Under the pieces are notes generated by a model. It saw only the letters and a program-made list of their open reading frames with translations. It had not been told where the DNA came from and did not search any database. A DNA stretch of 64,000 nucleotides from Corynebacterium imitans (GTDB taxonomy: Bacteria; Actinomycetota; Actinomycetes; Mycobacteriales; Mycobacteriaceae): positions 1,747,458-1,811,457 of the forward strand of contig NZ_CP009211.1 in NCBI RefSeq assembly GCF_000739455.1. The letters are read 5' to 3'. This document shows positions 18,579 to 31,054 of the stretch, one piece after another (within the stretch, counting starts at the first letter, position 1; each line of letters opens with the position of its first letter). The position numbers were made by a program, and so were the translations under genes.

Positions 18579-18584
18579 TATACT
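18579..18584 (+). promoter_or_regulatory. Predicted -10 element TATACT of the gcv operon
   Basis: TATACT is close to the corynebacterial TANNNT/TATAAT -10. It would start transcription near 18590-18592. That allows either a leaderless GTG start at 18590 or a short leader carrying AAGGAG (18611-18616) before the TTG at 18623. The 120-nt gap after sucB is too short for a glycine riboswitch, and I see none. Confidence 0.5.
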
Positions 18585-18622
18585 GGCTAGTGTTTGGCAC
18601 CACTTCGACCAAGGAGCGCGTT

Positions 18623-21457
<2,835 letters not shown>

Positions 21458-21467
21458 GGAGAAACAC

Positions 21468-22541
21468 ATGGCTGAATCCCCCCTCTACGCCGCCCACGAG
21501 AAGCTGGGCGCAACCTTTACTGACTTCGGCGGCTGGACCATGCCGCTCAAATACGGCAACGAGCTCGACGAGCACCGCGCTGTCCGCGGTGCCGCCGGCC
21601 TGTTCGACCTGTCTCACATGGGCGAAGTCGACGTCACCGGCCCCGAGGCTGGCGTGTTTTTGGACTACGCCTTAATCTCCAACATGTCCATCCTGAAGGT
21701 GGGCAAGGCGAAGTACTCGATGCTGGTCGCCGACAATGGCGGCATCATCGACGACCTGATCACCTACCGGCTCGCCGATGACCACTTCATGGTCGTGCCG
21801 AACGCCGGCAACACCGCCGCGGTGTGGGAGGCCCTTTCCGCCCGCGCCCGCGACTTCGACGTCGAGCTGAACAACCGCAGTGAGGACATCGCGCTGGTTG
21901 CCGTCCAGGGCCCCGACGCGCTCGCGGTGGTGCAGAAGCACGTCGACCAGGACGCAGACGCTCTGAGCTATTACTCCGCCGCGCCCATGCTTTTCGACGG
22001 CACCGAGATCCTCCTCGCCCGCACCGGCTACACCGGCGAGGACGGCTTCGAGCTCTACTGCGACTTCGCAGACGCCGCCAAGCTGTGGGACGCGCTCGTG
22101 GGCGAAACCACCCCGTGCGGGCTGGCCTCACGCGACTCGCTCCGTCTGGAGGCGTCCATGCCGCTCTACGGCAACGAGCTGTCGACCGAGATCACCCCGG
22201 TCGAGGCTGGCATGGGCCGCGCCTTTGCGAAGAAGGAGGCGGACTTCGTGGGTAAGGAGGCGCTTTCCGGCCGCGAACCGTCGGTTGTGATCGCGGGCCT
22301 GACCTCCGAGCAGCGCCGCGCCGCCCGCTCCGGCGCCGAGATCTTCCTGCCGGGCTCGCAAGACCGCATTGGTGTGGTGACTTCCGGTCAGCCCTCGCCG
22401 ACGCTGGGCTACCCTGTTGCCTTGGCGCACCTCGCGCCGGAGCACGCGGAAGTGGGGACGGACGTGGAAATTGACATCCGCGGGCGTCGCTATCCGTTTA
22501 CTATCGTAGATACCCCGTTTTACTCCCGAAAGGACGCCTAA
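21468..22541 (+). CDS. gcvT: Aminomethyltransferase, T-protein
   Basis: 357-aa folate-dependent T-protein. It moves the one-carbon unit from aminomethyl-lipoyl-GcvH to tetrahydrofolate and releases ammonia. Family features are [14 protein letters not shown] near residue 44 and [13 protein letters not shown] near 185. The ATG at 21468 has AAGGAG overlapping the gcvP stop. gcvH starts 1 nt after its stop, so P, T and H are tightly coupled. Confidence 0.96.
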   Translation: MAESPLYAAHEKLGATFTDFGGWTMPLKYGNELDEHRAVRGAAGLFDLSHMGEVDVTGPEAGVFLDYALISNMSILKVGKAKYSMLVADNGGIIDDLITYRLADDHFMVVPNAGNTAAVWEALSARARDFDVELNNRSEDIALVAVQGPDALAVVQKHVDQDADALSYYSAAPMLFDGTEILLARTGYTGEDGFELYCDFADAAKLWDALVGETTPCGLASRDSLRLEASMPLYGNELSTEITPVEAGMGRAFAKKEADFVGKEALSGREPSVVIAGLTSEQRRAARSGAEIFLPGSQDRIGVVTSGQPSPTLGYPVALAHLAPEHAEVGTDVEIDIRGRRYPFTIVDTPFYSRKDA

Positions 22542-22542
22542 C

Positions 22543-22935
22543 ATGGCACTGCAGAAGGACTTCTACTACTCCGAGGACCACGAGTGGATCAACGTCGCCC
22601 CAGACGAGGCCGTGGGCAAGACCGTGCGCGTGGGCATCACCAACGTCGCCGCTGACCGCCTGGGCGAGATCGTCTTCGCCGAGCTGCCGCAGGTCGGCGA
22701 CACCGTCACCGTCAACGAGCAGTGCGGCGAGGTGGAATCCACCAAGTCCGTCTCCGACCTGTTCTCCCCTGTCACCGGCACCGTCACCGCCGTTAACGAG
22801 GACATCGACGGTGCCTACGAGGCCATCAACAACGACCCCTACGGCGCCGGCTGGCTCTTCGAGGTCGAGGTTGAGGCCGTCGGCGAGCTGATGACCGCCG
22901 ACGAGTACGCCGCGGAAAACGGCGTCGAGGGCTAA
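22543..22935 (+). CDS. gcvH: Glycine cleavage system H-protein
   Basis: 130-aa lipoyl carrier that shuttles the aminomethyl group between P, T and L proteins. The lipoylation lysine is in [24 protein letters not shown] at the start and the length are typical. It is the last gene of gcvPTH. The lipoate genes lipB and lipA follow directly, but lipB has its own predicted promoter. Confidence 0.96.
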   Translation: MALQKDFYYSEDHEWINVAPDEAVGKTVRVGITNVAADRLGEIVFAELPQVGDTVTVNEQCGEVESTKSVSDLFSPVTGTVTAVNEDIDGAYEAINNDPYGAGWLFEVEVEAVGELMTADEYAAENGVEG

Positions 22936-22972
22936 GCACCCACAGCTACACGCGGGGCTAGAATGCGAAGGC

Positions 22973-23761
22973 ATGACAGCCCCGCGTGACCCATTTTTCC
23001 CCGCCGATAAGTCCATCCGCGCCGACGCCGAGGTTCCGCTCGATGTGCGAGAGCTCGGCGTCGTGCCCTACCAAAAGGCCTGGGATCTACAGGCGGAGCT
23101 CGCCGCCAAGCGCGCCGCCGGGGAGATCGGCGACACCGTGCTCGTCCTCGAGCACCCCTCCACGTTTACCGCCGGCAAGCGCACCCAGCCCGAGGACATG
23201 CCGGAGGCCGACTACCCCGTCCCCGTCGTCAAGGTGGACCGCGGCGGGCGCATCACCTGGCACGGCGAAGGCCAGCTGGTGGTCTACCCCATCATCAAGC
23301 TTGCCGAGCCTGTCGACGTGGTCGACTACGTCCGCCGCCTGGAAGAGGCCATCATCGAGACGGTGCGCGAGGCGGGTGTGACCACCGCGGGCCGCATCGA
23401 CGGCCGCTCCGGCGTGTGGGTCCCCCACACCACGCCCGCCGCCGACCCCGTCGCGCCGAAGCGCGACCGCAAGATCGCAGCACTCGGCATCCGCATTACC
23501 CGCGGAGTGACCATGCACGGCTTAAGCATCAACTGCGATAACACGCTTGCCCACTACGAGCACATCGTCGCCTGCGGCATCGACGACGCAGACGTGACCA
23601 CGATGAGTTTGGAGCTGGGGAGGGACACGCGGGCGTCGACAATCGCCCCGCGCATTGTGCACCACCTCGACCGCGCCCTGTCCGGCGAGCTCACCGTGGC
23701 AGACCACACCTTCGCCACCGCGCCAGATCCCACGAAAGGCCTGAAGAAGCAGGCACGATGA
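22973..23761 (+). CDS. lipB: Lipoyl(octanoyl) transferase LipB
   Basis: 262-aa octanoyltransferase that moves octanoate from acyl carrier protein to lipoyl domains such as GcvH and E2. Signatures are [17 protein letters not shown] and [10 protein letters not shown]. The family active-site Cys/Lys region ([17 protein letters not shown], and ACGID with the Cys) is present. TAGAAT lies 8 nt before the ATG (leaderless layout). lipA follows. Confidence 0.95.
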   Translation: MTAPRDPFFPADKSIRADAEVPLDVRELGVVPYQKAWDLQAELAAKRAAGEIGDTVLVLEHPSTFTAGKRTQPEDMPEADYPVPVVKVDRGGRITWHGEGQLVVYPIIKLAEPVDVVDYVRRLEEAIIETVREAGVTTAGRIDGRSGVWVPHTTPAADPVAPKRDRKIAALGIRITRGVTMHGLSINCDNTLAHYEHIVACGIDDADVTTMSLELGRDTRASTIAPRIVHHLDRALSGELTVADHTFATAPDPTKGLKKQAR

Positions 23762-23794
23762 TGCATGCTTGACACGTCAGTTAACGTAGGGGGC

Positions 23795-24838
23795 GTGACT
23801 GTAGCACCAGAAGGTAGAAAACTCCTCCGAATCGAAAAGCGCAACGCGCAAACCCCGATCGAGTCCAAACCGCGATGGATCCGCAACCAGGTCAAAACCG
23901 GGCCTGAGTACGAGGACATGAAGCAAAAGGTCAAAGGCGCGGGCCTGCACACCGTGTGCCAAGAGGCCGGCTGCCCCAACATCCACGAATGCTGGGAATC
24001 CCGCGAGGCGACATTCCTCATCGGCGGGTCCCGCTGCTCCCGCCGCTGCGATTTCTGCGACATCGCCTCCGGCCGCCCCGACCCGCTCGACCGCGACGAG
24101 CCGCGCCGCGTGGCGGAAGAGGTTCGCGGGATGAACCTGAACTACTCCACCATCACCGGCGTGACCCGCGACGACCTCGAGGACGAAGGCGCCTGGCTCT
24201 ACGCCGAGGTCGTGCGCAAGATCCACGAGCTCAACCCGCACACCGGCGTGGAAAACCTCACCCCCGATTTCTCCGGCAAGCCCGACCTGCTGCAGGAAGT
24301 CTTCGAGGCCCGCCCTGAGGTCTTCGCGCACAACGTGGAGACGGTCCCGCGCATCTTCAAGCGCATCCGCCCGGCGTTCCGCTACGACCGCTCGCTGGAC
24401 GTCATCCGCCAAGCGCGCGACTTCGGGCTGATTACTAAGTCCAACCTCATCCTCGGCATGGGCGAGACCCGCGAGGAAATCCTCGAGGCGCTGGGCGATC
24501 TTGTCGACGCCGGCTGCGACATCATCACGATCACGCAGTACCTGCGCCCGGGCCCGACCTACCACCCGATCGACCGCTGGGTAAAGCCCGAGGAGTTCAT
24601 CGAGTACCGTGACGCCGCCTACGACATGGGCTTCGCCGCCGTCATGTCTGGCCCGCTCGTGCGCTCCTCCTACCGCGCCGGCAAGCTCTACGTCCAGGCG
24701 ATGGAGCATCACGGCCGCGAGCTGCCGGAAAACCTCAAGCACCTGAAGGAAACCTCCGCTGGCGAGACGACGCAGGAGGCATCCACCCTGCTGAAGAAGT
24801 ACGGCGCTTCCGAGGACCACCCGGTCGTGACCCGCTAA
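23795..24838 (+). CDS. lipA: Lipoyl synthase LipA (radical SAM)
   Basis: Inserts two sulfurs into protein-bound octanoyl groups. The 347-aa form from GTG 23795 has the radical-SAM triad Cys81, Cys85 and Cys88 (CSRRCDFC) and the auxiliary-cluster cysteines Cys55, Cys60 and Cys66. The GTG is preferred over the frame's first codon at 23765: TAACGT lies 7 nt upstream, and the family begins near [11 protein letters not shown]. It depends on SAM and Fe-S assembly. Confidence 0.95.
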   Translation: MTVAPEGRKLLRIEKRNAQTPIESKPRWIRNQVKTGPEYEDMKQKVKGAGLHTVCQEAGCPNIHECWESREATFLIGGSRCSRRCDFCDIASGRPDPLDRDEPRRVAEEVRGMNLNYSTITGVTRDDLEDEGAWLYAEVVRKIHELNPHTGVENLTPDFSGKPDLLQEVFEARPEVFAHNVETVPRIFKRIRPAFRYDRSLDVIRQARDFGLITKSNLILGMGETREEILEALGDLVDAGCDIITITQYLRPGPTYHPIDRWVKPEEFIEYRDAAYDMGFAAVMSGPLVRSSYRAGKLYVQAMEHHGRELPENLKHLKETSAGETTQEASTLLKKYGASEDHPVVTR

Positions 24839-24882
24839 GGGCCCTTTTTGCGGCCTCGCGCGGGCGCATTAACATAAGCGGC

Positions 24883-25671
24883 ATGGCGAAGCAGGATGAT
24901 AAGGCGGCCGCGAAGGCCGCCAAGAAGCAACAGCGCGAGGCGAAACGCGCCAAGAGCAAGCAGACGCGCAGCCAGGTGTGGCAGGCGTTCAAGATGCAGA
25001 AGGAGCGCGACAAGGCGCTCATCCCCATCATGGTCGGTGCCGTCCTCGGTATGGGGCTTCTGTTCTTCCTTATCGGCCTGATCTGGGACGGCCAGTGGTT
25101 CATGCTGGTCCTCGGCCTGATCCTCGGCGCAGTGCTGGCGATGTGGCTGTTTTCCCGCCGACTGGAAAAGTCGATGTACGACCAGGTCGGCGACACCCCC
25201 GGCGCGGCCGGCTGGACGCTGGAGAACATGCGCAACACCATGGGGATTGTCTGGATCACCAAGACCGGTGCGCAGGCAAATACCCACATGGACACGATCC
25301 ACCGCGTGGTGGGCAACCCCGGCGTCGTGCTCGTCGGCGAGGGAAACCCGAACCGGCTGAAATCCATGATGTCCAAGGAGCACAAGCGCGTCGACCGCCT
25401 GCTGGCGGGCGTGCCGATCCACGAGGTCTACGCCGGCGAAGGCGAGGGCCAGGTGCCGGTGCGCGGCCTGCAGAAGCACCTGCTGAAGATGCCGAAGAAC
25501 TACAAGAAGGACGAGGTCTACGCGATCAACGCCAAGCTGGAGGCGATGGACGCGCGCAAGGGCCCGGGCCAGGTCTCCGGCTTGCCGGGCGGCCCGATGC
25601 CGCGCCAGGCGCAGAACATGGCTGGTATGAACCGCCGCATGCGCCGCATGCAGGAGCGCAAGGGCAAGTAA
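24883..25671 (+). CDS. DUF4191-family integral membrane protein
   Basis: 262-aa protein found downstream of lipA in actinobacteria. It has a very basic Lys/Ala/Gln-rich N-terminus (residues 1-45) and two membrane helices (about 47-70 and 75-95). The soluble C-terminal domain ends in an Arg/Met-rich tail. The function is unknown. TAACAT lies 7 nt before the ATG. The next gene starts immediately after its stop. Confidence 0.88.
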   Translation: MAKQDDKAAAKAAKKQQREAKRAKSKQTRSQVWQAFKMQKERDKALIPIMVGAVLGMGLLFFLIGLIWDGQWFMLVLGLILGAVLAMWLFSRRLEKSMYDQVGDTPGAAGWTLENMRNTMGIVWITKTGAQANTHMDTIHRVVGNPGVVLVGEGNPNRLKSMMSKEHKRVDRLLAGVPIHEVYAGEGEGQVPVRGLQKHLLKMPKNYKKDEVYAINAKLEAMDARKGPGQVSGLPGGPMPRQAQNMAGMNRRMRRMQERKGK

Positions 25672-26919
25672 GTGGATGCCGAGGCGAGCGCGGCGCTGCG
25701 TTTAGGCTCGCTGCTATTGACCTCCGGCGCGCCGGCCTACCGGGTCACCCGCGCGGTGAAGCGCTGCGCCCGCGCGCTCGGCTTTGACGACGCCGACGTG
25801 ATCGTCGGCCTCGACACCCTGACCTGCACCTTCCACCGGGACGGCCGCTTCCGCACCCTGGCGGCCGTGCTGCCGGTACCCGGAGTCAACGCCTCCCGGA
25901 TCGAGGCGCTGGAAAACTTCAGCCGCCACGATCTGCACCAATACGTCACCGCCGCACAAGTCGAGGCAATGCTCGACGAGATTGAGGCGATCCCCGCGCC
26001 GCGCTGGAGCCCGCCGGGCATGGCGCTAGCCGCCGGGATTGCGTGCGGCGGTTTCGCCATTTTGAACCACTTTTCGCTGCTCACCGCGGCACTGGTGGTG
26101 ATTGCTGCGGGCGCGGGCCAGTTCGTGCGCCACCGCCTCGCCGCACGGCGCCTGCTGCAGCTGGGCGTCGTCACCGTCGCCGGGGCGGTCTCCACGCTGC
26201 TCTTCCTGCTGCTCTCGCTCGCGGTCCCGGGCGCGGACACGCAGCTCGCCGCCGGTTTCGTCCCGGCGATTCTCTACCTCATCCCCGGTTTTCCGCTGTT
26301 CGTCGCGATGAATGATCTGTCGCGCTTCGACTTCAGCGCCGGCATCCCGCGACTGTTTTTCGCTCTCGAGGTGATCGTGGCGATGATGCTCACCGTCGCC
26401 GTCATCGCCATGATCACCGACGCGCCGGAGCCACCGCTTGTCGACGCCACGCCTTCCCCCACTTTCTACGCCGCCGCAGCCATCGCCAGCTTCCTCAGCG
26501 TCGGCGGCTTCGCCATTTTATTCAACGCCTCGAAGCGGATGGCGCTGCTCGCCGCCTCGCTCGGCACGGTGGCCAACGTGCTGCGCCTTGTGCTGCTGGA
26601 TGCCGGGGTGGAGTTCTTCCTCGCCTGCTTCTTGGGCACGCTGACGATCGGGCTGCTCGGCTGGGCGCTCGGCCAGCGCTTCTTCGTGCCGCGTTCCACC
26701 GTGACCATCCCGGCGACCGTGGTGATGATCCCCGGCACCACGATCTACGCCGCACTGCAGCAATTCACCTCCGGCGAGGTCACCGGAGGCATTTCCGCGA
26801 CGACCGAGGTCGTGCTCGCGGTGCTCTTCCTCGCCGGCGGGCTAAGCGTGGCCCGGCTCGTCACGGACCGAAACTGGGCGCTGCAGCGCCACATCGACTT
26901 CGAGACGGACTTAAGTTAG
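25672..26919 (+). CDS. Threonine/serine exporter family protein (ThrE type)
   Basis: 415-aa membrane protein. The N-terminal DUF1212-like region contains conserved SGAPAYRV and a hydrophilic segment (residues 1-115). About ten hydrophobic helices follow, covering the two ThrE halves. C. glutamicum ThrE exports Thr and Ser and is longer (489 aa by memory), so this may be a shorter paralogue. The GTG start abuts the DUF4191 stop. A copy of the iterated 12-mer at 26436 encodes Leu-Val-Asp-Ala with the less-used Leu codon CTT. Confidence 0.82.
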   Translation: MDAEASAALRLGSLLLTSGAPAYRVTRAVKRCARALGFDDADVIVGLDTLTCTFHRDGRFRTLAAVLPVPGVNASRIEALENFSRHDLHQYVTAAQVEAMLDEIEAIPAPRWSPPGMALAAGIACGGFAILNHFSLLTAALVVIAAGAGQFVRHRLAARRLLQLGVVTVAGAVSTLLFLLLSLAVPGADTQLAAGFVPAILYLIPGFPLFVAMNDLSRFDFSAGIPRLFFALEVIVAMMLTVAVIAMITDAPEPPLVDATPSPTFYAAAAIASFLSVGGFAILFNASKRMALLAASLGTVANVLRLVLLDAGVEFFLACFLGTLTIGLLGWALGQRFFVPRSTVTIPATVVMIPGTTIYAALQQFTSGEVTGGISATTEVVLAVLFLAGGLSVARLVTDRNWALQRHIDFETDLS

Positions 26920-27392
26920 CCGCGGATCACCGTCGTGTTGGTGGCGCGGTCGTGCATGCCGCGCCCGTCGGCGTCGACAAGCGCTGCGGGCAGCACAAAG
27001 CCGGTAAGGACGGTGCGCAGGGCTGCGCGCCACAGGCCGACGGGTTCCTCGGCGTCGACGCGCGCAACCCCCATGCCGAGCACCGCCATGCCCGGCGTGC
27101 GCGCCATGAGCCAGCCGGTGAGGATACCCATCACCATCCACACCAGGTAGGTCGCCGTGGCGGTGTCGCCAAGCGCGTGCGTTTGCGACGTGATCAGCGC
27201 CGCGATCCCCCAGGCAATGCCCCAGTCGATGAGTACGCCACACGCGCGTCGCATCACCGACGCCTGCGCACCCGCCCCCTTTTCCGGCAATCCCAACCAC
27301 TGGCCCGGGTAGTCCGGAACCGCGTCATCGCCAGAGAACTGATTCGGCATCTCGGGCCCGTTGCGCCAATTGCGCTGCTGTGATCCTGCCAT
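26916..27392 (-). CDS. RDD-family membrane protein
   Basis: 158-aa protein with the RDD domain: an Arg-Arg-Ala motif in helix one (RRACGVLIDWG, with Asp), then two more helices. The function of the family is unclear; transport has been suggested. The ATG at 27392, not 27398, is chosen because TAGGCT lies exactly 7 nt upstream (leaderless layout). It overlaps the convergent thrE-like stop by 4 nt and is divergent from glnA. Confidence 0.85.
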   Translation of the reverse strand: MAGSQQRNWRNGPEMPNQFSGDDAVPDYPGQWLGLPEKGAGAQASVMRRACGVLIDWGIAWGIAALITSQTHALGDTATATYLVWMVMGILTGWLMARTPGMAVLGMGVARVDAEEPVGLWRAALRTVLTGFVLPAALVDADGRGMHDRATNTTVIRG

Positions 27393-27507
27393 GGGCATTA
27401 GCCTAGCTGGGGCTCGCGGCGGGCAAAAATGGGCGGGTGCACATTTTGGGGCCGTGGTTCTATTAAACTTGTGGGCGTTCAGATTTTCGCCCTAAAGGAG
27501 AGCACAC

Positions 27508-28944
27508 GTGTCTTTCGAAAATATCGAGGACGTCAAAAAATTTATCGCCGACGAGGAAGTCGAATTCGTAGACGTCAGGTTCACCGACGTTCCCGGCCGC
27601 GAACACCACTTCTCCATCCCGGCATCCATGTTTGACGAGGAAGTTATGGAAGAAGGCCTCGCCTTCGACGGCTCCTCCATCAAGGGCTTCACCACCATCG
27701 AAGAATCCGACATGACGCTCATGCCGGACCTGGCCACCGCGAAGCTGGACCTGTTCCGCGAGGCGAAGACGCTGAACGTGAAGTTCTTCGTCAACGACCC
27801 GTTCACCCACGAAGCCTTCTCCCGCGACCCGCGTAACGTGGCGCGCAAGGCGGAGGACTACTTGGCGTCGACAGGCATTGCGGACACCTGCAGCTTCGGT
27901 GCCGAGGCCGAGTTCTACCTCTTCGACTCCGTGCGCTACGAAGCCGAAGGCCACCGCGCCTTCTACGAAGTCGACGCCGAGGAAGGCTGGTGGAACCGCG
28001 GCAAGGAGCGCGACGCCGACGGCGAGCCCAACCTGGGCTACAAGAACCGCTGGAAGGGCGGCTACTTCCCCGTCGCCCCGCACGACAAGACCGTCGACGT
28101 GCGCGACGCGATGGTGCGCAACCTGGATGCTGCCGGCTTCCACATCGAGCGCTTCCACCGCGAAGTCGGCAACGGCGGCCAGCAGGAGATCAACTACCGC
28201 TTCAACACCCTGCTGCACGCGGCCGACGACCTGCAAGACTTCAAGTACATCATCAAGAACACGGCAGTCCAGTTCGGCAAGACCGCGACGTTCATGCCGA
28301 AGCCACTCGCCGGCGACAACGGCTCCGGCATGCACGCCCACCAGTCCCTGTGGAAGGACGGCGAGCCGCTGTTCTACGACGAATCCGGCTACGGCGGCCT
28401 GTCCGACATTGCTCGCTGGTACATCGGCGGCATCCTCGAGCACGCCGGCGCGGTGCTCGCGTTTACTAACCCGACGCTGAACTCCTACCACCGCCTCGTG
28501 CCCGGCTTCGAGGCCCCGATCAACCTGGTGTACTCGCAGCGCAACCGCTCCGCCGCGATCCGCATCCCGATCACCGGCACCAACCCGAAGGCCAAGCGCA
28601 TCGAGTTCCGCGCCCCAGACCCGTCGGGCAACCCCTACTTCGGTTTCGCCGCCATGATGATGGCCGGCCTCGACGGCGTGAAGAACCGCATCGAGCCGCA
28701 CGCGCCGGTGGACAAGGACCTCTACGAGCTGCCGCCGGAGGAAGCCAAGGAGATCCCGCAGGCGCCAACCTCGCTCGAGGCGTCCATCGCCGCGCTGGAG
28801 GCCGACCACGACTTCCTCACCGAGGGCGACGTGTTCACTGACGACCTCATCGAGACCTACATCAAGCTCAAGCGCGAAGAGGAAATCGCACCTTCGCAGC
28901 TGCGCCCGACGCCGCTCGAGTTCGAAATGTACTTCGACTGCTAA
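27508..28944 (+). CDS. glnA: Type I glutamine synthetase GlnA
   Basis: 478-aa ammonia-assimilating glutamine synthetase, a dodecamer in this family. Active-site signatures are present: [27 protein letters not shown] and the ATP-binding [10 protein letters not shown] region. Tyr406 in [10 protein letters not shown] is the site adenylylated by GlnE in the beta-type enzyme. The GTG at 27508 has AAGGAG 7 nt upstream. A TTAAACT element at 27463-27469 is a plausible -10. I saw no clear AmtR box. A terminator follows. Confidence 0.97.
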   Translation: MSFENIEDVKKFIADEEVEFVDVRFTDVPGREHHFSIPASMFDEEVMEEGLAFDGSSIKGFTTIEESDMTLMPDLATAKLDLFREAKTLNVKFFVNDPFTHEAFSRDPRNVARKAEDYLASTGIADTCSFGAEAEFYLFDSVRYEAEGHRAFYEVDAEEGWWNRGKERDADGEPNLGYKNRWKGGYFPVAPHDKTVDVRDAMVRNLDAAGFHIERFHREVGNGGQQEINYRFNTLLHAADDLQDFKYIIKNTAVQFGKTATFMPKPLAGDNGSGMHAHQSLWKDGEPLFYDESGYGGLSDIARWYIGGILEHAGAVLAFTNPTLNSYHRLVPGFEAPINLVYSQRNRSAAIRIPITGTNPKAKRIEFRAPDPSGNPYFGFAAMMMAGLDGVKNRIEPHAPVDKDLYELPPEEAKEIPQAPTSLEASIAALEADHDFLTEGDVFTDDLIETYIKLKREEEIAPSQLRPTPLEFEMYFDC

Positions 28945-28961
28945 ATCGCGCGCACACGCGC

Positions 28962-28990
28962 AAACCCCGAGGGTGTTTCCCTCGGGGTTT
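28962..28990 (+). terminator. Terminator after glnA
   Basis: AAACCCCGAGGG (28962-28973) pairs perfectly with CCCTCGGGGTTT (28979-28990) around a 5-nt loop. It can also serve the convergent gene at 28993. Confidence 0.85.
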
Positions 28991-28992
28991 CC

Positions 28993-29469
28993 TTATGCCC
29001 GGATGCCTAAGTCGAAGTCGTCGACGCCAGAGAGGCTGCGCGGGTCAAGGCGTGTGGTGATGCCGATCCGATTCCAGGCGTTGATCGCCACGATCGCCAT
29101 GAGCAGGTTTCTCGCGCCCTTCTCGCCGTGCAGGCGCTCAACCCGGTCCCAGAGCTCGTCCGGCACGGACTCCTCCCCGTGGATCCGGGTCACGGCGTCG
29201 GTGAGCTCGAGCGCTGCGCACTCTTCGTCGGAGAACTGCTCCTTGTAGTCGGTCCAGCGCTCGGTACTACTGATCTTTTCTTCGCTCCAGCCGTCTTTCT
29301 TCGCGTCGCGGCGGTGCATGGCTAGGCAGTACACGCACTGGTTGAGCGCGGAAGCCCGCAGCTGCACCAGGTGCGAATAGCGTTTGTCCACGCGTGCTCG
29401 GACGTACGTTTCCAGCCCGAGCATGGGCGCGTAGGCGACTTTCGGTATGGGCTTTCTCGTTGCGGACAT
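28993..29469 (-). CDS. Carboxymuconolactone decarboxylase/AhpD-family protein
   Basis: 158-aa helical protein of the CMD superfamily. The AhpD-type redox motif CVYCLAMHRRDA provides CXXC plus the downstream His, suggesting peroxidase-linked disulfide chemistry. The substrate is not evident. TAGCAT lies 6 nt before the ATG (leaderless layout). It is convergent with glnA. Confidence 0.88.
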   Translation of the reverse strand: MSATRKPIPKVAYAPMLGLETYVRARVDKRYSHLVQLRASALNQCVYCLAMHRRDAKKDGWSEEKISSTERWTDYKEQFSDEECAALELTDAVTRIHGEESVPDELWDRVERLHGEKGARNLLMAIVAINAWNRIGITTRLDPRSLSGVDDFDLGIRA

Positions 29470-29539
29470 ATGACAATGCTACGCGGCCCGGACCAAAGTG
29501 GCCCGGGCCGCAAGCACATCGTTTCTAGTGCGTCGTGCT

Positions 29540-30154
29540 TTAGCCTTCCTGCGGCTCGATGGTGGTGGCCTTCGCCTCCACGAACTCGATGCCGTGGCCC
29601 TGGCTGCCCAGCGCGATGGTGTCGCGGTCCAGGATGTAGACGTTAGGGTTGGCCTGCAGAATCGTCTTCAGGTCTTCGGCGGCGGCCGTCGCTTCGGGAT
29701 CGCACAGCGCCTGGGTCTCGGCGAGATCACCGACGTGCAGCTTGCCCTGCTCGTCGAAGTGATAGGTGCCGTTTCCCGAGTTGCACCCGTCGCCGTAGGA
29801 CAGGGTGCCGTCCGGGCTGAATTGGATGGTCACGTGCTCGTTCGCCTTCGCCTGCAGCGGGCGCTCGACCGAGGGTCCGCGCAGGTGCTCGGGTGCCGGC
29901 TGCGCGTGCTCGGGCAGAGCGGTGATCAGGCCGCTCTGCTCGGTCGGAACGCCCGGCTTCTGCGCGCTGGAGCCCGGCAGCTGCGGTGCGCCGCCGATGA
30001 GGGTGGAGCTGAGGCCCGCGGCGATCTCGACGATCGCGGGATCGGACGACAGGCCCTGCGGCAGCTCCTGCGCGTGGGCGGTGCCGGTGGCACCACCCAT
30101 CAGCGCGACGGCAATGGTTGCGGTGGACAGTTTCTTCATGATCTTGGAAACCAT
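29540..30154 (-). CDS. Secreted META-domain protein, copy 1
   Basis: 204-aa exported protein. A signal peptide ends near ATGTAHA. The META/HslJ-like domain has the core DGCNSGNGTYHF and a conserved Cys later (ALCDPEA). The start at 30154 is chosen because TAGGTT lies 7 nt upstream. It is paralogous to the gene at 31055: the two share GCNSGNGTYHF, LHVGDL and ALGSQG. META domains occur in stress-related lipoproteins such as HslJ. The role here is unknown. A GC-rich hairpin at 29483-29511 lies just downstream. Confidence 0.85.
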   Translation of the reverse strand: MVSKIMKKLSTATIAVALMGGATGTAHAQELPQGLSSDPAIVEIAAGLSSTLIGGAPQLPGSSAQKPGVPTEQSGLITALPEHAQPAPEHLRGPSVERPLQAKANEHVTIQFSPDGTLSYGDGCNSGNGTYHFDEQGKLHVGDLAETQALCDPEATAAAEDLKTILQANPNVYILDRDTIALGSQGHGIEFVEAKATTIEPQEG

Positions 30155-30287
30155 GGCCCTCAACCTACCGAGCAAAACCGCCAAATCAACCACCTTGAAG
30201 GAACTCGAACGGTCTGCCCAGGACGTTCCTAAATGCGGCCACGGAAGCTGAAAGTCGCATAAACATTGTCGCGAACAGTTGACGCAC

Positions 30288-30305
30288 TGTTGTGTTTATA
30301 CAACA
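30288..30305. promoter_or_regulatory. Palindromic operator candidate in front of the XRE gene
   Basis: TGTTGT (30288-30293) and ACAACA (30300-30305) form a perfect 6-bp inverted repeat with a 6-nt AT-rich spacer. It overlaps a TATACA -10-like element 10-27 nt before the regulator's ATG, an arrangement that fits autorepression by the encoded XRE protein. Confidence 0.5.
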
Positions 30306-30314
30306 CTTTGAGTC

Positions 30315-30587
30315 ATGTCCCCAAAGAAGAAACCAGTGGAGCCGATCTACAACCGGGTCCGCGTGCTGCGCACCGAAAGGGACATGTCGCGCGCGCAGCT
30401 CGCGGAGGCGGTCGGGGTCAATCCGCAATCCATCGGTGCGCTCGAGCGCGGCGACCACTACCCCAGCCTGGACCTCGCCTTCAAAATCTGCGACGTCTTC
30501 TCACTGCCGGTGGAAGCAGTGTTTTCGCGTACCGAGTTCACACCAATGTCAACTGAAATCTACAGAAACCGCTGGAAGGACAACTGA
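30315..30587 (+). CDS. XRE-family helix-turn-helix regulator
   Basis: 90-aa regulator consisting of one HTH_3 domain: RAQLAEAVGVNPQSIGALERG is the helix-turn-helix, followed by YPSLDLAFKICDVFSLPVEAVF. There is no effector domain. It overlaps the membrane-protein gene as TGATG, so the two are coupled. Such XRE/membrane-protein pairs recur in bacteria, where the membrane partner may modulate the regulator. That role is inference here. Confidence 0.9.
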   Translation: MSPKKKPVEPIYNRVRVLRTERDMSRAQLAEAVGVNPQSIGALERGDHYPSLDLAFKICDVFSLPVEAVFSRTEFTPMSTEIYRNRWKDN

Positions 30588-31054
30588 TGGCAACGCAGAG
30601 GAAACCCGTGAGCGTCGTGAAGCGAAATCGGCTCATTCTCACCACCGATATCGGGCTCGCGCTCGCGCTTCTTGCCGCCGTACTCCAATTTTTCAACAGC
30701 GATTTGTCTGCGGCGCTATGGATCGGCGGCGGACTACTCGCCGCAGTCGGGCTTGTGTGGTTGCGTCAGTCAATCGGCGGTGCGGACCTGCCGGGTGCCG
30801 AACTCGACGAATACGAAACACGCAGGCACGTCGAAGCCCGCGAAGACGGATTGCGCGGGGCGATCATTCTCTCCTCCGCCTTGTTCGCCGTCGCGGGCTG
30901 TGTCGCGCTTGCGGCGCGGTTTTCGCCGGAAGTGTCGAGCATCGACGTCGCGCTGTTCTTCGCCAAGCTGCTCTATTGCCAGATGGTCTGGATCCCGTTC
31001 GCGGTGGCGCGCTCGCTGGCAGGCAAGATCAACCGCGACGAGCTCATCGCCTAG
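30587..31054 (+). CDS. Four-helix membrane protein coupled to the XRE regulator
   Basis: 155-aa protein with four predicted membrane helices: two at about residues 17-55, then a charged loop (EYETRRHVEAREDG), then two at about 92-150. The layout resembles DUF2178-like partners of XRE regulators, but I cannot confirm the family. The ATG overlaps the regulator's stop. Its stop codon abuts the stop of the convergent META gene. Confidence 0.8.
   Translation: MATQRKPVSVVKRNRLILTTDIGLALALLAAVLQFFNSDLSAALWIGGGLLAAVGLVWLRQSIGGADLPGAELDEYETRRHVEAREDGLRGAIILSSALFAVAGCVALAARFSPEVSSIDVALFFAKLLYCQMVWIPFAVARSLAGKINRDELIA

Noticed and set aside
18470..18622. Possible glycine riboswitch before gcvP
   Set aside because: The gap holds the sucB terminator, a -10 and a short leader. 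There is no room for, and no sign of, the tandem glycine aptamer.
23769..23774. Perfect TTGACA hexamer considered as the lipA -35 box
   Set aside because: The spacer to the TAACGT -10 candidate is only 7 nt, far too short for a promoter pair.
29483..29511. GC-rich hairpin after the first META gene, considered as a firm terminator
   Set aside because: The stem is perfect (GCGGCCCGG/CCGGGCCGC) but no T-run follows on either strand, so I mention it only in the gene entry.
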